Source of the DNA: Bacteroidota bacterium | Lineage (GTDB): Bacteria; Bacteroidota; Bacteroidia; Sphingobacteriales; Sphingobacteriaceae | Direction: 5' to 3' | Length of the DNA stretch: 64,000 nt | Assembly: GCA_023450085.1 (NCBI GenBank) | Contig: JAEXHI010000031.1 | Span: 248,001 to 312,000 of the forward strand | Shown here: positions 43,666 to 53,295 of the stretch, piece after piece | Layout of the letters: each line of letters opens with the position of its first letter | How positions within the stretch are numbered: position 1 is the first letter of the stretch | Program-made: the position numbers and the translations under genes | The notes under the pieces: generated by a model | What the model saw: the letters and a program-made list of their open reading frames with translations, nothing else | Database searches by the model: none | Told to the model about the DNA's origin: nothing

Positions 43666-44985
43666 TTAAAAGCGCCACTGAGGCCGCCAATTCAGCACCT
43701 GTATGGCAGTAGGTTTCTTTTCGGCCTTGCCTTCGCCATCTACCTGCTCTACCTCTTGCACAAAAATGCTCAATTGCTTTTTAGCTAACCATAGTTCCGT
43801 ATCGTATGACGGTTCCCATTCGCCCACACTTGTTTTTGATAAGTCAATCACTTCCCATTTATCCAAGTCTTTACGGTTGCTTATTGCCATAGAAACCTTA
43901 TTGCCTCTTTCTGTATCCCTAAAAAGCAAAGCAGCATTGAACGTTTTTCCCTTTTGCCAAACCGCTAATTGAGGTCTTGAAATTGGGATTTTCTTGGTTC
44001 CCCCTCCGCTTAACGTAAAACCACTGGTCCTGAAGTTAAGGTTGCGTACCTGCCACTTACCGTTTAAATGGTAAACAATATGGTATTGTGGCACCAAGGT
44101 TCCTGCTGGACGCCAATAGGTGGCAATAAAAGGATTGCCATGAACATCGGTAGACATGGCGGTTTGATTGATCAGTTCGCTTTCCTGAGGAATTTTAAGC
44201 GCATATTCGGCATTTTCGAGGGTAATGGGGAGGTTATATTTTTCTCCTGTAGATTTATACCAAGTGAGGCCGCCATCATTGGATTTCGCATAACACAAAT
44301 CATGGTTGCTCGCCACGTTAGGACTTTCTCGCCACACCCATGAGATATGAATAGTTCCCTTCGCATCAACCGTAGTTTGGGTATAGGCGTTGCGTTTCCC
44401 TTCTCCACTGATCAAATTATTTTGTACTCTTTTCCAAATTTTGGCTTTGGTATCGTAAAGGTTGATCATCAAGTTGCCATTACCAGAGCCACCATCTCTA
44501 TAAAAAAACAACAGGTTGCCATTGGCCAATTGATAAAACTCGGGATAGCTCACCTTATTTTCTTCTTTCCCAATCATTTGCTCTTTATTGCCCATGGTTA
44601 AGGAATTTGGGACCATTGACCTAGCATAGTTCAACTGATTATTGTGCTGTCCCCAGCCTAAATGCAAATAGCCCTCACCGTCTACCATGATACTGATGGA
44701 TTTGTGTGCATCATTGGCGTCTCCTTTAAATGCAGTACGCACAACTTCCCAAGTTTTACTATCCAGCTTTCGTTTGGCCAGTACTACATATTGTTCGCTA
44801 TCATAATAGGCCGTATATTGATGTCCTTTAAAGGTAGTTAAGGCATTCCTTCTGAAAATGACGGTATTTACCGAGTTATTGGCCCAGCCGTTTTCGGCAA
44901 TAGTCAATTGATCTACCTGTTGTGCAGCAAGGCCTAAGCACGAAAGGAAAAACAGTAGAAATGATATCGGCTTCTTGAACAGCAT
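43666..44985 (-). CDS. BNR-4 repeat protein, candidate Rha-GlcA lyase or rhamnosidase
   Basis: The 439-residue secreted protein (signal peptide ending LSCLGLAAQ) is a seven-bladed propeller of the BNR-4 type: FKGHQYTAYYDSEQYVVLAK, GDANDAHKSISIMVDGEGYL, GWGQHNNQLNYARS and TIHISWVWRESPNVASNHDL. As I recall, proteins of this fold include ulvan lyases (PL24/25), GH145 and PL42 enzymes that remove L-rhamnose from glucuronic acid in arabinogalactan. With GH105 and GH154-like genes in the same operon, action on Rha-GlcA caps is a reasonable prediction. One base separates its start from the GH51 stop. It ends the six-gene operon. Confidence 0.75.
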   Translation of the reverse strand: MLFKKPISFLLFFLSCLGLAAQQVDQLTIAENGWANNSVNTVIFRRNALTTFKGHQYTAYYDSEQYVVLAKRKLDSKTWEVVRTAFKGDANDAHKSISIMVDGEGYLHLGWGQHNNQLNYARSMVPNSLTMGNKEQMIGKEENKVSYPEFYQLANGNLLFFYRDGGSGNGNLMINLYDTKAKIWKRVQNNLISGEGKRNAYTQTTVDAKGTIHISWVWRESPNVASNHDLCYAKSNDGGLTWYKSTGEKYNLPITLENAEYALKIPQESELINQTAMSTDVHGNPFIATYWRPAGTLVPQYHIVYHLNGKWQVRNLNFRTSGFTLSGGGTKKIPISRPQLAVWQKGKTFNAALLFRDTERGNKVSMAISNRKDLDKWEVIDLSKTSVGEWEPSYDTELWLAKKQLSIFVQEVEQVDGEGKAEKKPTAIQVLNWRPQWRF

Positions 44986-44986
44986 C

Positions 44987-46543
44987 TTATTTTAATGATA
45001 AGTTGACTACCGCATGCGCAGGTATTTTCACCAATAATTGGCTTCCATTTTTCTTTGCTTGATCAAATTTCTGCAGCTTGATTAAAGCTGGCTTTTCGAA
45101 AGTATTGATGTCACTCACATTGGCCGAAGTTAATATCTGACCAGTTACACCCGTCCATTTCAAATCTCCCAGATCAGTAGTTAAGGAAATTTCCTTAGTG
45201 GCATCCAAATTTACAATGGAGATATTCACTACCCCATTGGCATCTCTAGAAGCAGAGAAATTTAAAGCAGGTATTTTTTTGCCATTTAATACATAATCAG
45301 GCGAAACAAATTTAATATCCAACAACTCCGCATCTTGATGTACCTTGTAAAGATCAAAAACGTGATAAGTTGGGGTCAATAACATTTTCTCTTTATCTGT
45401 TAAGATCAAAGCCTGCAATACATTTACGGTTTGTGCCAAATTAGCCATCTTAATTCGATCGGCATGTTGATGAAAAATGTTAAGCGTGCTGGCAGCAATT
45501 AGGGCATCTCTTAAACTGTTCTGTTGGTACAAAAAGCCTGGATTGGTACCCGCCTCTACATCTGTCCAAATTCCCCATTCATCTACCACCAAAGCCACAT
45601 TCTTTTTGGGATCGTATTTATCCATAATGGCAATATGCTTGGTCAACAGCTCGTCCATACGCAAAGCACGTTCCATAGTATTAAAATATTCCTGCTCGCT
45701 AAAACCAGTTGCCGAACCTTTTTTACCCCAGTTTCCTGTGGGAATGGTATAATAATGTAAGGATAGTCCCCACATGCGGTGACCAACATTTTTCATCATG
45801 GTTTCGGTCCAGTTATAGTCAAAATCTGAAGCTCCTGCTGCAATCTTCTTCAACTTGGCATTCCCATAGTCTTTGGCAAAAGTGGCATATCTACGATACT
45901 CGTTGCTATAATATTCGGCCGTCATGTTACCTCCGCAGCCCCAGCTCTCATTGCCTACACCCCAAAAACTCACATTATAAGGTTGGGCATTGCCATTTTT
46001 CTTACGCAGTTCGGTCATCGGGCTTTGCCCATCAAAATTGAGATATTCAACCCATTTGCTCATTTCATCGAGCGTACCACTCCCTACATTTGCAGAGATA
46101 TAAGGTTCGCAGTTGAGCAATTTACAGAGCTCTAAAAATTCATGCGTCCCAAAACTGTTGTCCTCTACCACGCCACCCCAATTGGTGTTCACCATTTTAG
46201 GTCGGTCTTTAGCTGGGCCAATGCCATCTCTCCAATGATATTCGTCGGCAAAACAACCGCCTGGCCAACGCAGGTTCGGAATTTTGATCTTCTTTAGCGC
46301 TTCCACAATATCCATCCTGATCCTGCCCTGTTTTTGCACGTTCAGGCTTTTATCTACCCAAAATCCATCATAAATACTTCTGCCCAAGTGTTCGGCAAAT
46401 TGTCCGTAAATGTGCCGACTGATGGTGATATTCGACTTTTTTGAATCTACATACAGTGTAGCTTCACTTTGTGCCTGCACCTTAGCACACATGGTTAAAA
46501 TCAATACCGCACAAGCAATTACCTTATTCATATTTTTCATCAT
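44987..46543 (-). CDS. GH51 alpha-L-arabinofuranosidase (short form)
   Basis: The 518-residue protein has a signal peptide (ending AKVQAQ); M5 is an alternative start. The TIM barrel carries acid/base E199 in GVGNESWGCGG and nucleophile E322 in VVDEWGIW. IPNLRWPGGCFADEYHWRDG is the family's loop near the active site. A beta-sandwich closes it. It releases terminal alpha-L-arabinofuranose from arabinan or arabinogalactan. A second, longer GH51 lies at 51144; the two differ in loops and probably in linkage preference. It is 10 bases downstream of the DUF2264 gene. Confidence 0.9.
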   Translation of the reverse strand: MMKNMNKVIACAVLILTMCAKVQAQSEATLYVDSKKSNITISRHIYGQFAEHLGRSIYDGFWVDKSLNVQKQGRIRMDIVEALKKIKIPNLRWPGGCFADEYHWRDGIGPAKDRPKMVNTNWGGVVEDNSFGTHEFLELCKLLNCEPYISANVGSGTLDEMSKWVEYLNFDGQSPMTELRKKNGNAQPYNVSFWGVGNESWGCGGNMTAEYYSNEYRRYATFAKDYGNAKLKKIAAGASDFDYNWTETMMKNVGHRMWGLSLHYYTIPTGNWGKKGSATGFSEQEYFNTMERALRMDELLTKHIAIMDKYDPKKNVALVVDEWGIWTDVEAGTNPGFLYQQNSLRDALIAASTLNIFHQHADRIKMANLAQTVNVLQALILTDKEKMLLTPTYHVFDLYKVHQDAELLDIKFVSPDYVLNGKKIPALNFSASRDANGVVNISIVNLDATKEISLTTDLGDLKWTGVTGQILTSANVSDINTFEKPALIKLQKFDQAKKNGSQLLVKIPAHAVVNLSLK

Positions 46544-46553
46544 TGGGGTGTGG

Positions 46554-47804
46554 CTATCTTAAATCTGCACCGTGATCATTAGGAAAATCTTCGCCCGACC
46601 ATACTTTTTGCGCACTCCATTTTGCTGGAGGATTAGCCCAAAAAGCATCAGTTTCTGGTAATCCCAAAGGCAAGAATATGGCAGTAGCCAAATACGGGCT
46701 TCCTTGGTTGTTATAAAAATCAGCAATGTTAGGCTGCGAGCCATACAAGCCAAGTGTTAACCAATTGTTTTTATAGGTGGTTGGGCTTTCGAGCGTTTTT
46801 TTAATCACTGCAGTAAGGGCTCCACGCACTTGTGCAGGGCTTAGCTCTTTAGGCAAAGCATTGCGCCAAGCCATATCAGCCAAATGATGAAAGGCTGCGC
46901 CACGATAAATCAGTGAACGTCCCGTTGCTGGAAAAGTTCCGTCGGCATTGATCAAACGTTCTTGGATGACCGCATAACGTTCATTACGTTTCTTGATCTT
47001 CTCAAACATTTGATTGTAGGAGTTGGTCTTGGTTTTCACTACATTAATAATGGTAGCCAGATAAGGGTGGATCACATAACTATTGTAGTAATCAAAAGCA
47101 TAGGTAGTTCCGTCTTTGTACATGCCATCGCCCACATACCATTGCTCCAATTGCTGCAAAGCATAATCTACTCGCATTACGTCCCATTCGTAGCCAAACT
47201 TGGCCAAAAAGGCTTCATTCATGGCCGAAAACAATAACCAGTTTGAAAACACGGGTTTAAATCGGCGAGTAGTTTGGATGGATTTAACCAGTAGTGCTTG
47301 GCTTTTTTGGTCCAGATTTTCCCAAAGCCATGGCGCACGTACAAAGGCGTAAGCCACAAAGGAAGCATCTACCAACTGCTGACCACCAATATCGTACCTC
47401 ATAAAGTCTTTCGCATTAGAGTCGAGGGAGTTTTTGATCCCTTGCAAAGCCCATTCACGGTACTGCTTACGCAAAGCAACTTCCTCGGCCGAACCTCCTT
47501 CTAACTGTAACCAAGGAGCTATGCCACTTAGTACACGGCCTAAAACTTCTAGATACTGTACTTTTACTCTGTTGGCCTTGTTATCTACCCTGATAGAAGT
47601 TTCTTGGGGCATTAAAATCCTCAAACTGTCCTTGGCTAAACTGTACATCATTGGCCTTACCATTTTGTCCATTTCTTTTAGCCATACCTGACGATCAGTA
47701 AGGGGTTTTGCCTTTTCTGTGCGTTTTTTCTTCTGTGCAAATAGCGGACTAATAACTACCGTAAACAGTAAAAGGAAGAGGGAATTTTTAAAAAACTGCT
47801 TCAT
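46554..47804 (-). CDS. DUF2264 protein, GH154-like beta-glucuronidase candidate
   Basis: The 416-residue protein has a signal peptide (ending ISPLFAQ) and the DUF2264 (alpha/alpha)6-barrel layout: LKEMDKMVRPMMYSLAKDSL, YLEVLGRVLSGIAPWLQLEG, FSNWLLFSAMNEAFLAKFG, GDGMYKDGTTYAFDYYNSYV and FPATGRSLIYRGAAFHHLAD. As I recall, CAZy family GH154 was defined on such a protein, an exo-beta-D-glucuronidase acting on arabinogalactan. It lies between the GH105 and GH51 genes with spacings of 9 and 10 bases, so it should act on GlcA-capped galactan side chains. Confidence 0.8.
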   Translation of the reverse strand: MKQFFKNSLFLLLFTVVISPLFAQKKKRTEKAKPLTDRQVWLKEMDKMVRPMMYSLAKDSLRILMPQETSIRVDNKANRVKVQYLEVLGRVLSGIAPWLQLEGGSAEEVALRKQYREWALQGIKNSLDSNAKDFMRYDIGGQQLVDASFVAYAFVRAPWLWENLDQKSQALLVKSIQTTRRFKPVFSNWLLFSAMNEAFLAKFGYEWDVMRVDYALQQLEQWYVGDGMYKDGTTYAFDYYNSYVIHPYLATIINVVKTKTNSYNQMFEKIKKRNERYAVIQERLINADGTFPATGRSLIYRGAAFHHLADMAWRNALPKELSPAQVRGALTAVIKKTLESPTTYKNNWLTLGLYGSQPNIADFYNNQGSPYLATAIFLPLGLPETDAFWANPPAKWSAQKVWSGEDFPNDHGADLR

Positions 47805-47813
47805 TGCTGATGG

Positions 47814-48938
47814 TTATTTTTGTTTCTCCAAATACCTGAACATTTCGCTGTTGGCCAGTAAAAAAGCACCTACCCCAAAATTTGCGGTTGAGTTTGCATT
47901 CACCACCTGACCTGGGATCGCTTTCTCGCCAATAGGTTGTACATAACCTACCTGTCCGTTTTCCTGCAGGGCCGTTTTAGCTAAATAGTTCCAGGCTTTT
48001 AAAGCCGCAGGCAAATAAGTTTTTTCTTTCAAGTAGCCATTGTTAATGCCCCATAATAAGCCGTAGGTAAAAAAGGCGGTACCGCTGGTTTCTTTACCAG
48101 GTGCATGTTGCGGATCAAGCATACTTCTGGTCCAATAGCCTTCTTCTTGCTGACTTTTGATAATGGCTTGAGCCAATTTTTTGTATTTATCGATGTACTC
48201 TTTTCTATGGGCATCTTTTTTAGGCAAATCCTTCAATACTTTCGCCAAGCCTGCAAAAACCCATCCGTCGCCACGAGCCCAAAAATCTTTCCCACCGTTG
48301 GTAGACTTATGTTTAGGGTAAATATATTTCGCATCGCGATAATATAAACCCGTTTCTTTATCGTACATGATGCTGTTGGCATAAGTAAAATACTCATACA
48401 GCTTATCCAAATATTGTTGGTTCCCTGTAAGGTGATACATTTTGGTCATTACAGGCATCACCATGTACAAACCGTCTACCCACCACCAGTAATCTTTATT
48501 TGGTGTACTCATTTGGTACTCCATCACTTCTTTTGCTCTCGCTATTTTCTGTTCATCGGGTTGGAGCTTGTATAAATCGATATAGGTTTGGAAACAGATC
48601 TGATAATCACCAAACAACACATAATCATCGCTCTCGCCATAGCTATATTTCCATTTGCTTTTATCAGTTGATTTGGCACCCATCCACTTGTTGTGGATAG
48701 CCCACTTTTCTGAATACTCACGAAAGGCTTCATTTTTGGTAATGCTATAAGCTTCCATGTTTCCGGTATGATAGGCAGCATGGTCCCAAAAAGACCTTAC
48801 TTCTGCTTTATTGTTAGTTTGCCAGTAGCTATTGGCCTTATTAATGATGGCCAATACTTCTTCCTTTTTGGGCAATTGTGCCTGCACACTAATGGCCAAT
48901 ACCAAAAGGCTTAAGGTGATTACAGCATATTTCTTCAT
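47814..48938 (-). CDS. GH105-type unsaturated uronyl hydrolase
   Basis: The 374-residue protein has a signal peptide (MKKYAVITLSLLVLAISVQA) and an (alpha/alpha)6 barrel with the GH105 features SFWDHAAYHTGNMEAYSI, NKDYWWWVDGLYMVMPVMTK (catalytic Asp in WVDG) and GGKDFWARGDGWVFAGLAKV (second Asp). It hydrolyses the 4,5-unsaturated uronic acid left by a lyase. Its place in the same operon as the BNR-4 protein suggests the substrate is unsaturated glucuronate made by that enzyme. GH88 is a less likely label. Confidence 0.85.
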   Translation of the reverse strand: MKKYAVITLSLLVLAISVQAQLPKKEEVLAIINKANSYWQTNNKAEVRSFWDHAAYHTGNMEAYSITKNEAFREYSEKWAIHNKWMGAKSTDKSKWKYSYGESDDYVLFGDYQICFQTYIDLYKLQPDEQKIARAKEVMEYQMSTPNKDYWWWVDGLYMVMPVMTKMYHLTGNQQYLDKLYEYFTYANSIMYDKETGLYYRDAKYIYPKHKSTNGGKDFWARGDGWVFAGLAKVLKDLPKKDAHRKEYIDKYKKLAQAIIKSQQEEGYWTRSMLDPQHAPGKETSGTAFFTYGLLWGINNGYLKEKTYLPAALKAWNYLAKTALQENGQVGYVQPIGEKAIPGQVVNANSTANFGVGAFLLANSEMFRYLEKQK

Positions 48939-48967
48939 CTATCTATTAATTTTTGTGTGTTTCGTAT

Positions 48968-51127
48968 CTATTTCAACTTTTGAATGCCTGCTACCGTAGG
49001 CACCACTTTCTTTATACTGCCATCAGGGTTAAATTCCATTTTATCGATACAAACTTCACGGTTGTATCCTGCAGCATTTCCCATGGTGATGCCTTTTGGT
49101 CTGGTAAAACGATGATAAACAATGTACCACTCATCTTTACCTGAAACTTGAATTACACTGCTGTGGCCAGTTCCATAAATACCATTTGTTGGATCTTTAG
49201 CGAGGATCAGGTTGTTTTCTGGGATAGTGATTTTACCAATTGGCGAATCAGCATAGCCATACCTCACTCGGTAGTTCTCACTACGGGTATCGTCTTCAGA
49301 CCATAAAAAATAATATTTACCATTTCTATAAAACACTTCCGTGCCCTCTCTAAACGTGGCATCTGGGGTCATTACTTTGATAGAATTGGTGTCGATAGAA
49401 ATCATATCGTCATTTAAAACAGCGCCAGCCATATAGCCATTACCCCAATACAGATAGGCTTTTTGTGTTTGAGGATCAATAAATACATCTGGGTCTATTT
49501 CCTGTCCACCTCTCACACCGGTAGGTTTCTTTGCAATTAAGGCTTTACCACTATCTTTAAAGGGGCCTGTAGGACTGTCGGAAACTGCTACCCCTATTTT
49601 TTGGGCAGCCGTAAAATAATAGAAGTATTTGTACTCGCCATTGATCTTGCGTTCGGCCATGGCTGGTGCCCAAGCATTGCGTTTGGCCCAACTTACGTCT
49701 TTTGGCAAGTCGAGCAAGGTTCCCTCCTCTTTCCAGTTGACCAAATCAGTTGAAGAAAAACTCTTGAAACTGGTACCACTCCAACTGGTATAACCATCGC
49801 TTGTGGGATACAAATGATATTTTTTGGTTTGATTGGAATATAAGATCTCTGGATCAGCAAAGTAACCGTTCAATACAGGATTGTGGTTTACGCTGGCACT
49901 AATGGTATACACCTGTGGCTTTTGGCCAGCAATGTTGATGGTTACTTTTACCGAACCTTTACTAAAATCATAAGGTGCTTTTGGCGCAATGTTCACATAA
50001 GGAATTTGCTGAAAAAGGGGATCTATAGACTTCAAATTAGCGCCATCTTTTAAGGGCAGAAAAACGGTCTTTTTAACCGTATCTACCATGATGTTGTTCT
50101 TCTTAATTACCTCTGCTTTTGCAGTGCTTAGCACTTGAATAGGATGGTACCATTTCGCTAACAATTGTTGCAATTCCTTTTCGCTGATGGGCAACACGGT
50201 ACCATGTCTAGGATGGAAATCCATGGAAACAGCTTCATCTACTACTTTAAAGTTCTCCAGATCACTACTTTTGGTAAACTGATATTTACCCTTCATGTAC
50301 ACATCATACATCAGGATGTATTGATCACTATTGTTGAGCTTAAAAACTGCAGCCCCTTCTACCGCATCGGTAGTTTGTTGCAAATATTTATCTTGTTGCA
50401 CATAGCCCTCGGTTAAACGATCAGAAATGGCTTGTTTAATGCCATTGCCTTGACCTTCGGTTTTAAAGAAAAGATGGTACTTTCCTTTATGGAAAATGAT
50501 GTCGCCATCAATACAAGCACCATTGCTTGGGCTGTAAAATAATTGCTTAGGCTCGCTTTCTAGATCGGTAAAATCCTTATTGGCATAAGCGTAGTAAATC
50601 TTATCAGGATCATCACCATGTTTCATAGACCAGTACACCATATACTTACCTACTTTTGCATCGTAAATGGTTTGTGGTGCCCAAACTCTTAATAGGTTTT
50701 CTTGGTTGGCAAAACGTTTCTGGATATTTACAATGCTAGAACTCCAGTTGATCAGGTCAGTTGATTTTAACAAAACCATGGCTCTATTGGAACTCCATCC
50801 TTTGGCCGAAACCATATCGGTAACCACCATGTAAAAGGTCTTTCCATCGGCACCACGCAAAATATGTGGATCCCTTACTCCTCCAGTTGAACTGATTTTA
50901 GCAGAGCTGATCACAGGTTCGTTCCCATTTAATGCCGTATAGTTATAACCATCTTTACTGATCGCAAATCGGATAGCTTCCTCATTTCCTGTGTTCCCAG
51001 TGAAATAAGTAAATAAATAGGCTGAATTTCCACCGCTTTTCTTCGGCTGGGCAAAAACAGTTGTACTGCAAATACCGCAAACAGCTAGCACGAAAAGAAA
51101 ACCTTTAATGACACCTTTGTGATTCAT
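48968..51127 (-). CDS. Two-domain GH43 family protein, paralogue of 33989-35929
   Basis: The 719-residue protein has a signal peptide (about 27 residues, ends TVFAQ), an N-terminal propeller with AYLFTYFTGNTGNEEAIRFA and GGVRDPHILRGADGKTFYMV, a linker domain (about 345-420) absent from the shorter paralogue and a C-terminal GH43 unit with YFADPEILYSNQTKKYHLYP, EIDPDVFIDPQTQKAYLYWG and REGTEVFYRNGKYYFLWSED. The C-terminal unit has the Asp/Asp/Glu triad and should be an active arabinofuranosidase or xylosidase. It is 16 bases downstream of the long GH51 gene. Confidence 0.82.
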   Translation of the reverse strand: MNHKGVIKGFLFVLAVCGICSTTVFAQPKKSGGNSAYLFTYFTGNTGNEEAIRFAISKDGYNYTALNGNEPVISSAKISSTGGVRDPHILRGADGKTFYMVVTDMVSAKGWSSNRAMVLLKSTDLINWSSSIVNIQKRFANQENLLRVWAPQTIYDAKVGKYMVYWSMKHGDDPDKIYYAYANKDFTDLESEPKQLFYSPSNGACIDGDIIFHKGKYHLFFKTEGQGNGIKQAISDRLTEGYVQQDKYLQQTTDAVEGAAVFKLNNSDQYILMYDVYMKGKYQFTKSSDLENFKVVDEAVSMDFHPRHGTVLPISEKELQQLLAKWYHPIQVLSTAKAEVIKKNNIMVDTVKKTVFLPLKDGANLKSIDPLFQQIPYVNIAPKAPYDFSKGSVKVTINIAGQKPQVYTISASVNHNPVLNGYFADPEILYSNQTKKYHLYPTSDGYTSWSGTSFKSFSSTDLVNWKEEGTLLDLPKDVSWAKRNAWAPAMAERKINGEYKYFYYFTAAQKIGVAVSDSPTGPFKDSGKALIAKKPTGVRGGQEIDPDVFIDPQTQKAYLYWGNGYMAGAVLNDDMISIDTNSIKVMTPDATFREGTEVFYRNGKYYFLWSEDDTRSENYRVRYGYADSPIGKITIPENNLILAKDPTNGIYGTGHSSVIQVSGKDEWYIVYHRFTRPKGITMGNAAGYNREVCIDKMEFNPDGSIKKVVPTVAGIQKLK

Positions 51128-51143
51128 ATTTTTTCTAAAATCT

Positions 51144-53114
51144 TTATTGATATTTTAATTTAAGCACATTGAACGAATTGGGAGATAAATTCAAAATCAA
51201 CTGTTGTTTCTTTACAGAAATATTTTGCTCTTTGGGACTGAAATTTTTAGCCTGTTCAAAAGAGTTTTTCCCTTCAGGATCTCCCTCCATTGTAGTAATT
51301 GTTCCTACAGAAAACTTCTTTTTACCCTTAAGAATAATAGTTTGGTTGAGCGCCGTTTTCTCTGTATTTACGATTTTAATGATGATCTCTTTTTTTGCTA
51401 TATCAATAACCGAAGAGGCATACAAACCATCTATACCGCTAATTGCTTTAGCGTCTTTGGTTATTCCCAGCACATGGGTTCCTTTATTGGTAGAAAACAA
51501 CTTTTGTACATAATAATTGGGGGTACCATACACCTGAAGGTTGTTTACCCAAATCAAATCGGGTGCCCATTGCCAACTTTCGCTATGCGCAAACAAAGGC
51601 GCATAAGAAGCCATATTTACTACGGCCGCATTTCTCTCCAAACCGGTCATAAAAGCGGCTTCGGCAATAGCAGCTTGCCAAGTATTTTTATCGCTTCCTG
51701 TAATTTTGTTATTGTTATGTGCCGCAAATTCTCCTGCAAAAACCTTTGACCCATTCCTATCATAGCTATCGTAACGTGAGGCATTTTTCAGGAACCAATC
51801 TGGTGAACGGTAATAGTGTTCATCAATGATATCGGCTTTCATGGCACGCAGTTCATTATTCAGGTAATGGAATCTTTCGCTATCAGGATCTGTCCCTGAG
51901 CTAAAAATCAGCTGAATTTCGGGATATTTCTCCTTAATCTTCTGTTGAAAAAGCTTGGCACGCTCAATATATTGTGGGCCCCAGTTTTCATTCCCTACGC
52001 CCAGATATTTTAAATGGAAAGGTTTTGTATGGCCCATGCTGGCCCTCATTTTCCCCCATTTGCTATTTTCATCGCCATTGGCAAATTCAATTAAATCTAA
52101 GGCATCTTGGATGTAAGGTCCTAAATCTTCCAACGGAACCAATTCGGCGGTATTATATTGGCAAGCCATTCCGCAATTTAAAATGGGTAGAGGTTGTGCA
52201 CCTAAATCCTCCGCTAATTGGAAATATTCAAAAAAGCCAAGTCCAAAAGTTTGGAAGTAATCAGGTGCTGGTCGATGTCCAAATTCGACATTCCAGCGGT
52301 TCATAATGAGTTGTCTGTTTTCAATGGGGCCAATTGTTTTTTTCCACTGGTAACGGTTGGCCAAGTCCATACCTTCTACAATACATCCCCCAGGAAAACG
52401 AATAAATCCTGGTTTCATGTCTGCCAACATTTGTACCATATCAGCCCTCATTCCACCTTTTCTACCTTTCCAGGTATCTCCTGGGAATAAGGAAACCATA
52501 TCCAGATCAATCAAACCATTTCCTTCAAACCAAATATTCAGTCTCCCTTTTTCAACGGTGCTAGTGGCTACCAAACTAACTTCCTGTTTGTGCCAATTGG
52601 CATCAGCGTTCCCCAACTTTAACTGAGCGGTTCCGATAACGGCATTTTTTTCGTCAACCAGCTCTACATGCAACAATACATTGCCACGATGCTGTCTGTA
52701 CATTAACGAAAAATCATACCTCAGGTCTTTTTTAATGCCCATTCCTCTAAAACCTTCATTGCTCATCCCTGCATCGCCCTTGGCAGCATCTTTTATAGCC
52801 AGCCTTAAAAACCTAGGGTTGGATGGACTTCCTTGTCTATTTAAAACCAAGGCATCGCCCTCTTTTATTTTTTTCCCTTTGATGCTCCAGCCCATTAAAG
52901 GTTTGGAAAATTCAAATGACCTATTTTTAACCATTTCGGCATAAATACCACCATCTGCACCAAAATTGATATCTTCAAAAAACACTCCCCACATGGTGGA
53001 TTGAATTGGGGCAATGGGCTGATCGGTGTTAATGGAAATGGCTTTGTCCTGCTGGGACATTACGTTGAGAGAAATGGTTGAAAACAGCAAAGCTGCTAGG
53101 ATCCTTTTGTTCAT
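51144..53114 (-). CDS. GH51 alpha-L-arabinofuranosidase (long form)
   Basis: The 656-residue protein has a signal peptide (MNKRILAALLFSTISLNVMS), an N-terminal beta-sandwich like a CBM4 module (about 85-215), then the GH51 barrel with acid/base E376 in GVGNENWGPQ and nucleophile E462 in VFAGEFAAH and a C-terminal beta domain. GFIRFPGGCIVEGMDLANRY is the active-site loop. It releases alpha-L-arabinofuranose and belongs to the form common in PULs for arabinan and arabinoxylan. It heads the six-gene operon that ends at 43666, with a candidate operator 54 bases upstream. Confidence 0.9.
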   Translation of the reverse strand: MNKRILAALLFSTISLNVMSQQDKAISINTDQPIAPIQSTMWGVFFEDINFGADGGIYAEMVKNRSFEFSKPLMGWSIKGKKIKEGDALVLNRQGSPSNPRFLRLAIKDAAKGDAGMSNEGFRGMGIKKDLRYDFSLMYRQHRGNVLLHVELVDEKNAVIGTAQLKLGNADANWHKQEVSLVATSTVEKGRLNIWFEGNGLIDLDMVSLFPGDTWKGRKGGMRADMVQMLADMKPGFIRFPGGCIVEGMDLANRYQWKKTIGPIENRQLIMNRWNVEFGHRPAPDYFQTFGLGFFEYFQLAEDLGAQPLPILNCGMACQYNTAELVPLEDLGPYIQDALDLIEFANGDENSKWGKMRASMGHTKPFHLKYLGVGNENWGPQYIERAKLFQQKIKEKYPEIQLIFSSGTDPDSERFHYLNNELRAMKADIIDEHYYRSPDWFLKNASRYDSYDRNGSKVFAGEFAAHNNNKITGSDKNTWQAAIAEAAFMTGLERNAAVVNMASYAPLFAHSESWQWAPDLIWVNNLQVYGTPNYYVQKLFSTNKGTHVLGITKDAKAISGIDGLYASSVIDIAKKEIIIKIVNTEKTALNQTIILKGKKKFSVGTITTMEGDPEGKNSFEQAKNFSPKEQNISVKKQQLILNLSPNSFNVLKLKYQ

Positions 53115-53167
53115 TGGTGCGTTACAATTTGGTCTGAGCTATTTGGTTTAGCCAAAGTAAGAAAAAA

Positions 53168-53184
53168 TAAACGTCAAATCAACA
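53168..53184 (-). promoter_or_regulatory. Candidate operator box upstream of the GH51-led operon
   Basis: The 17 bases taaacgtcaaatcaaca on the plus strand are identical to 54515-54531. The box starts 54 bases upstream of the GH51 ATG; the other starts 50 bases upstream of the mutarotase ATG. On the coding strand it reads TGTTGATTTGACGTTTA, followed by TTACTTTG, a near match to the -7 element TAnnTTTG. It probably overlaps the promoter -33 region and could be the site of the Nudix regulator. Confidence 0.6.
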
Positions 53185-53229
53185 ATTATTAATATTGATT
53201 AATTTATTCCATAAGAATGTTGCAAAAAA

Positions 53230-53277
53230 AATAGCTTTTACCAGCATGCTTTGAAGCGGCTACTGGAAAAAGCTATT
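53230..53277 (-). terminator. Intrinsic terminator of the mutarotase gene
   Basis: The arms 53230-53244 and 53263-53277 pair over 15 positions with one mismatch and an 18-base loop. Read on the minus strand a run of eight T follows. It starts 19 bases after the mutarotase stop and separates it from the GH51-led operon. Confidence 0.85.
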
Positions 53278-53295
53278 GCCTATCGTGATGAGGTC

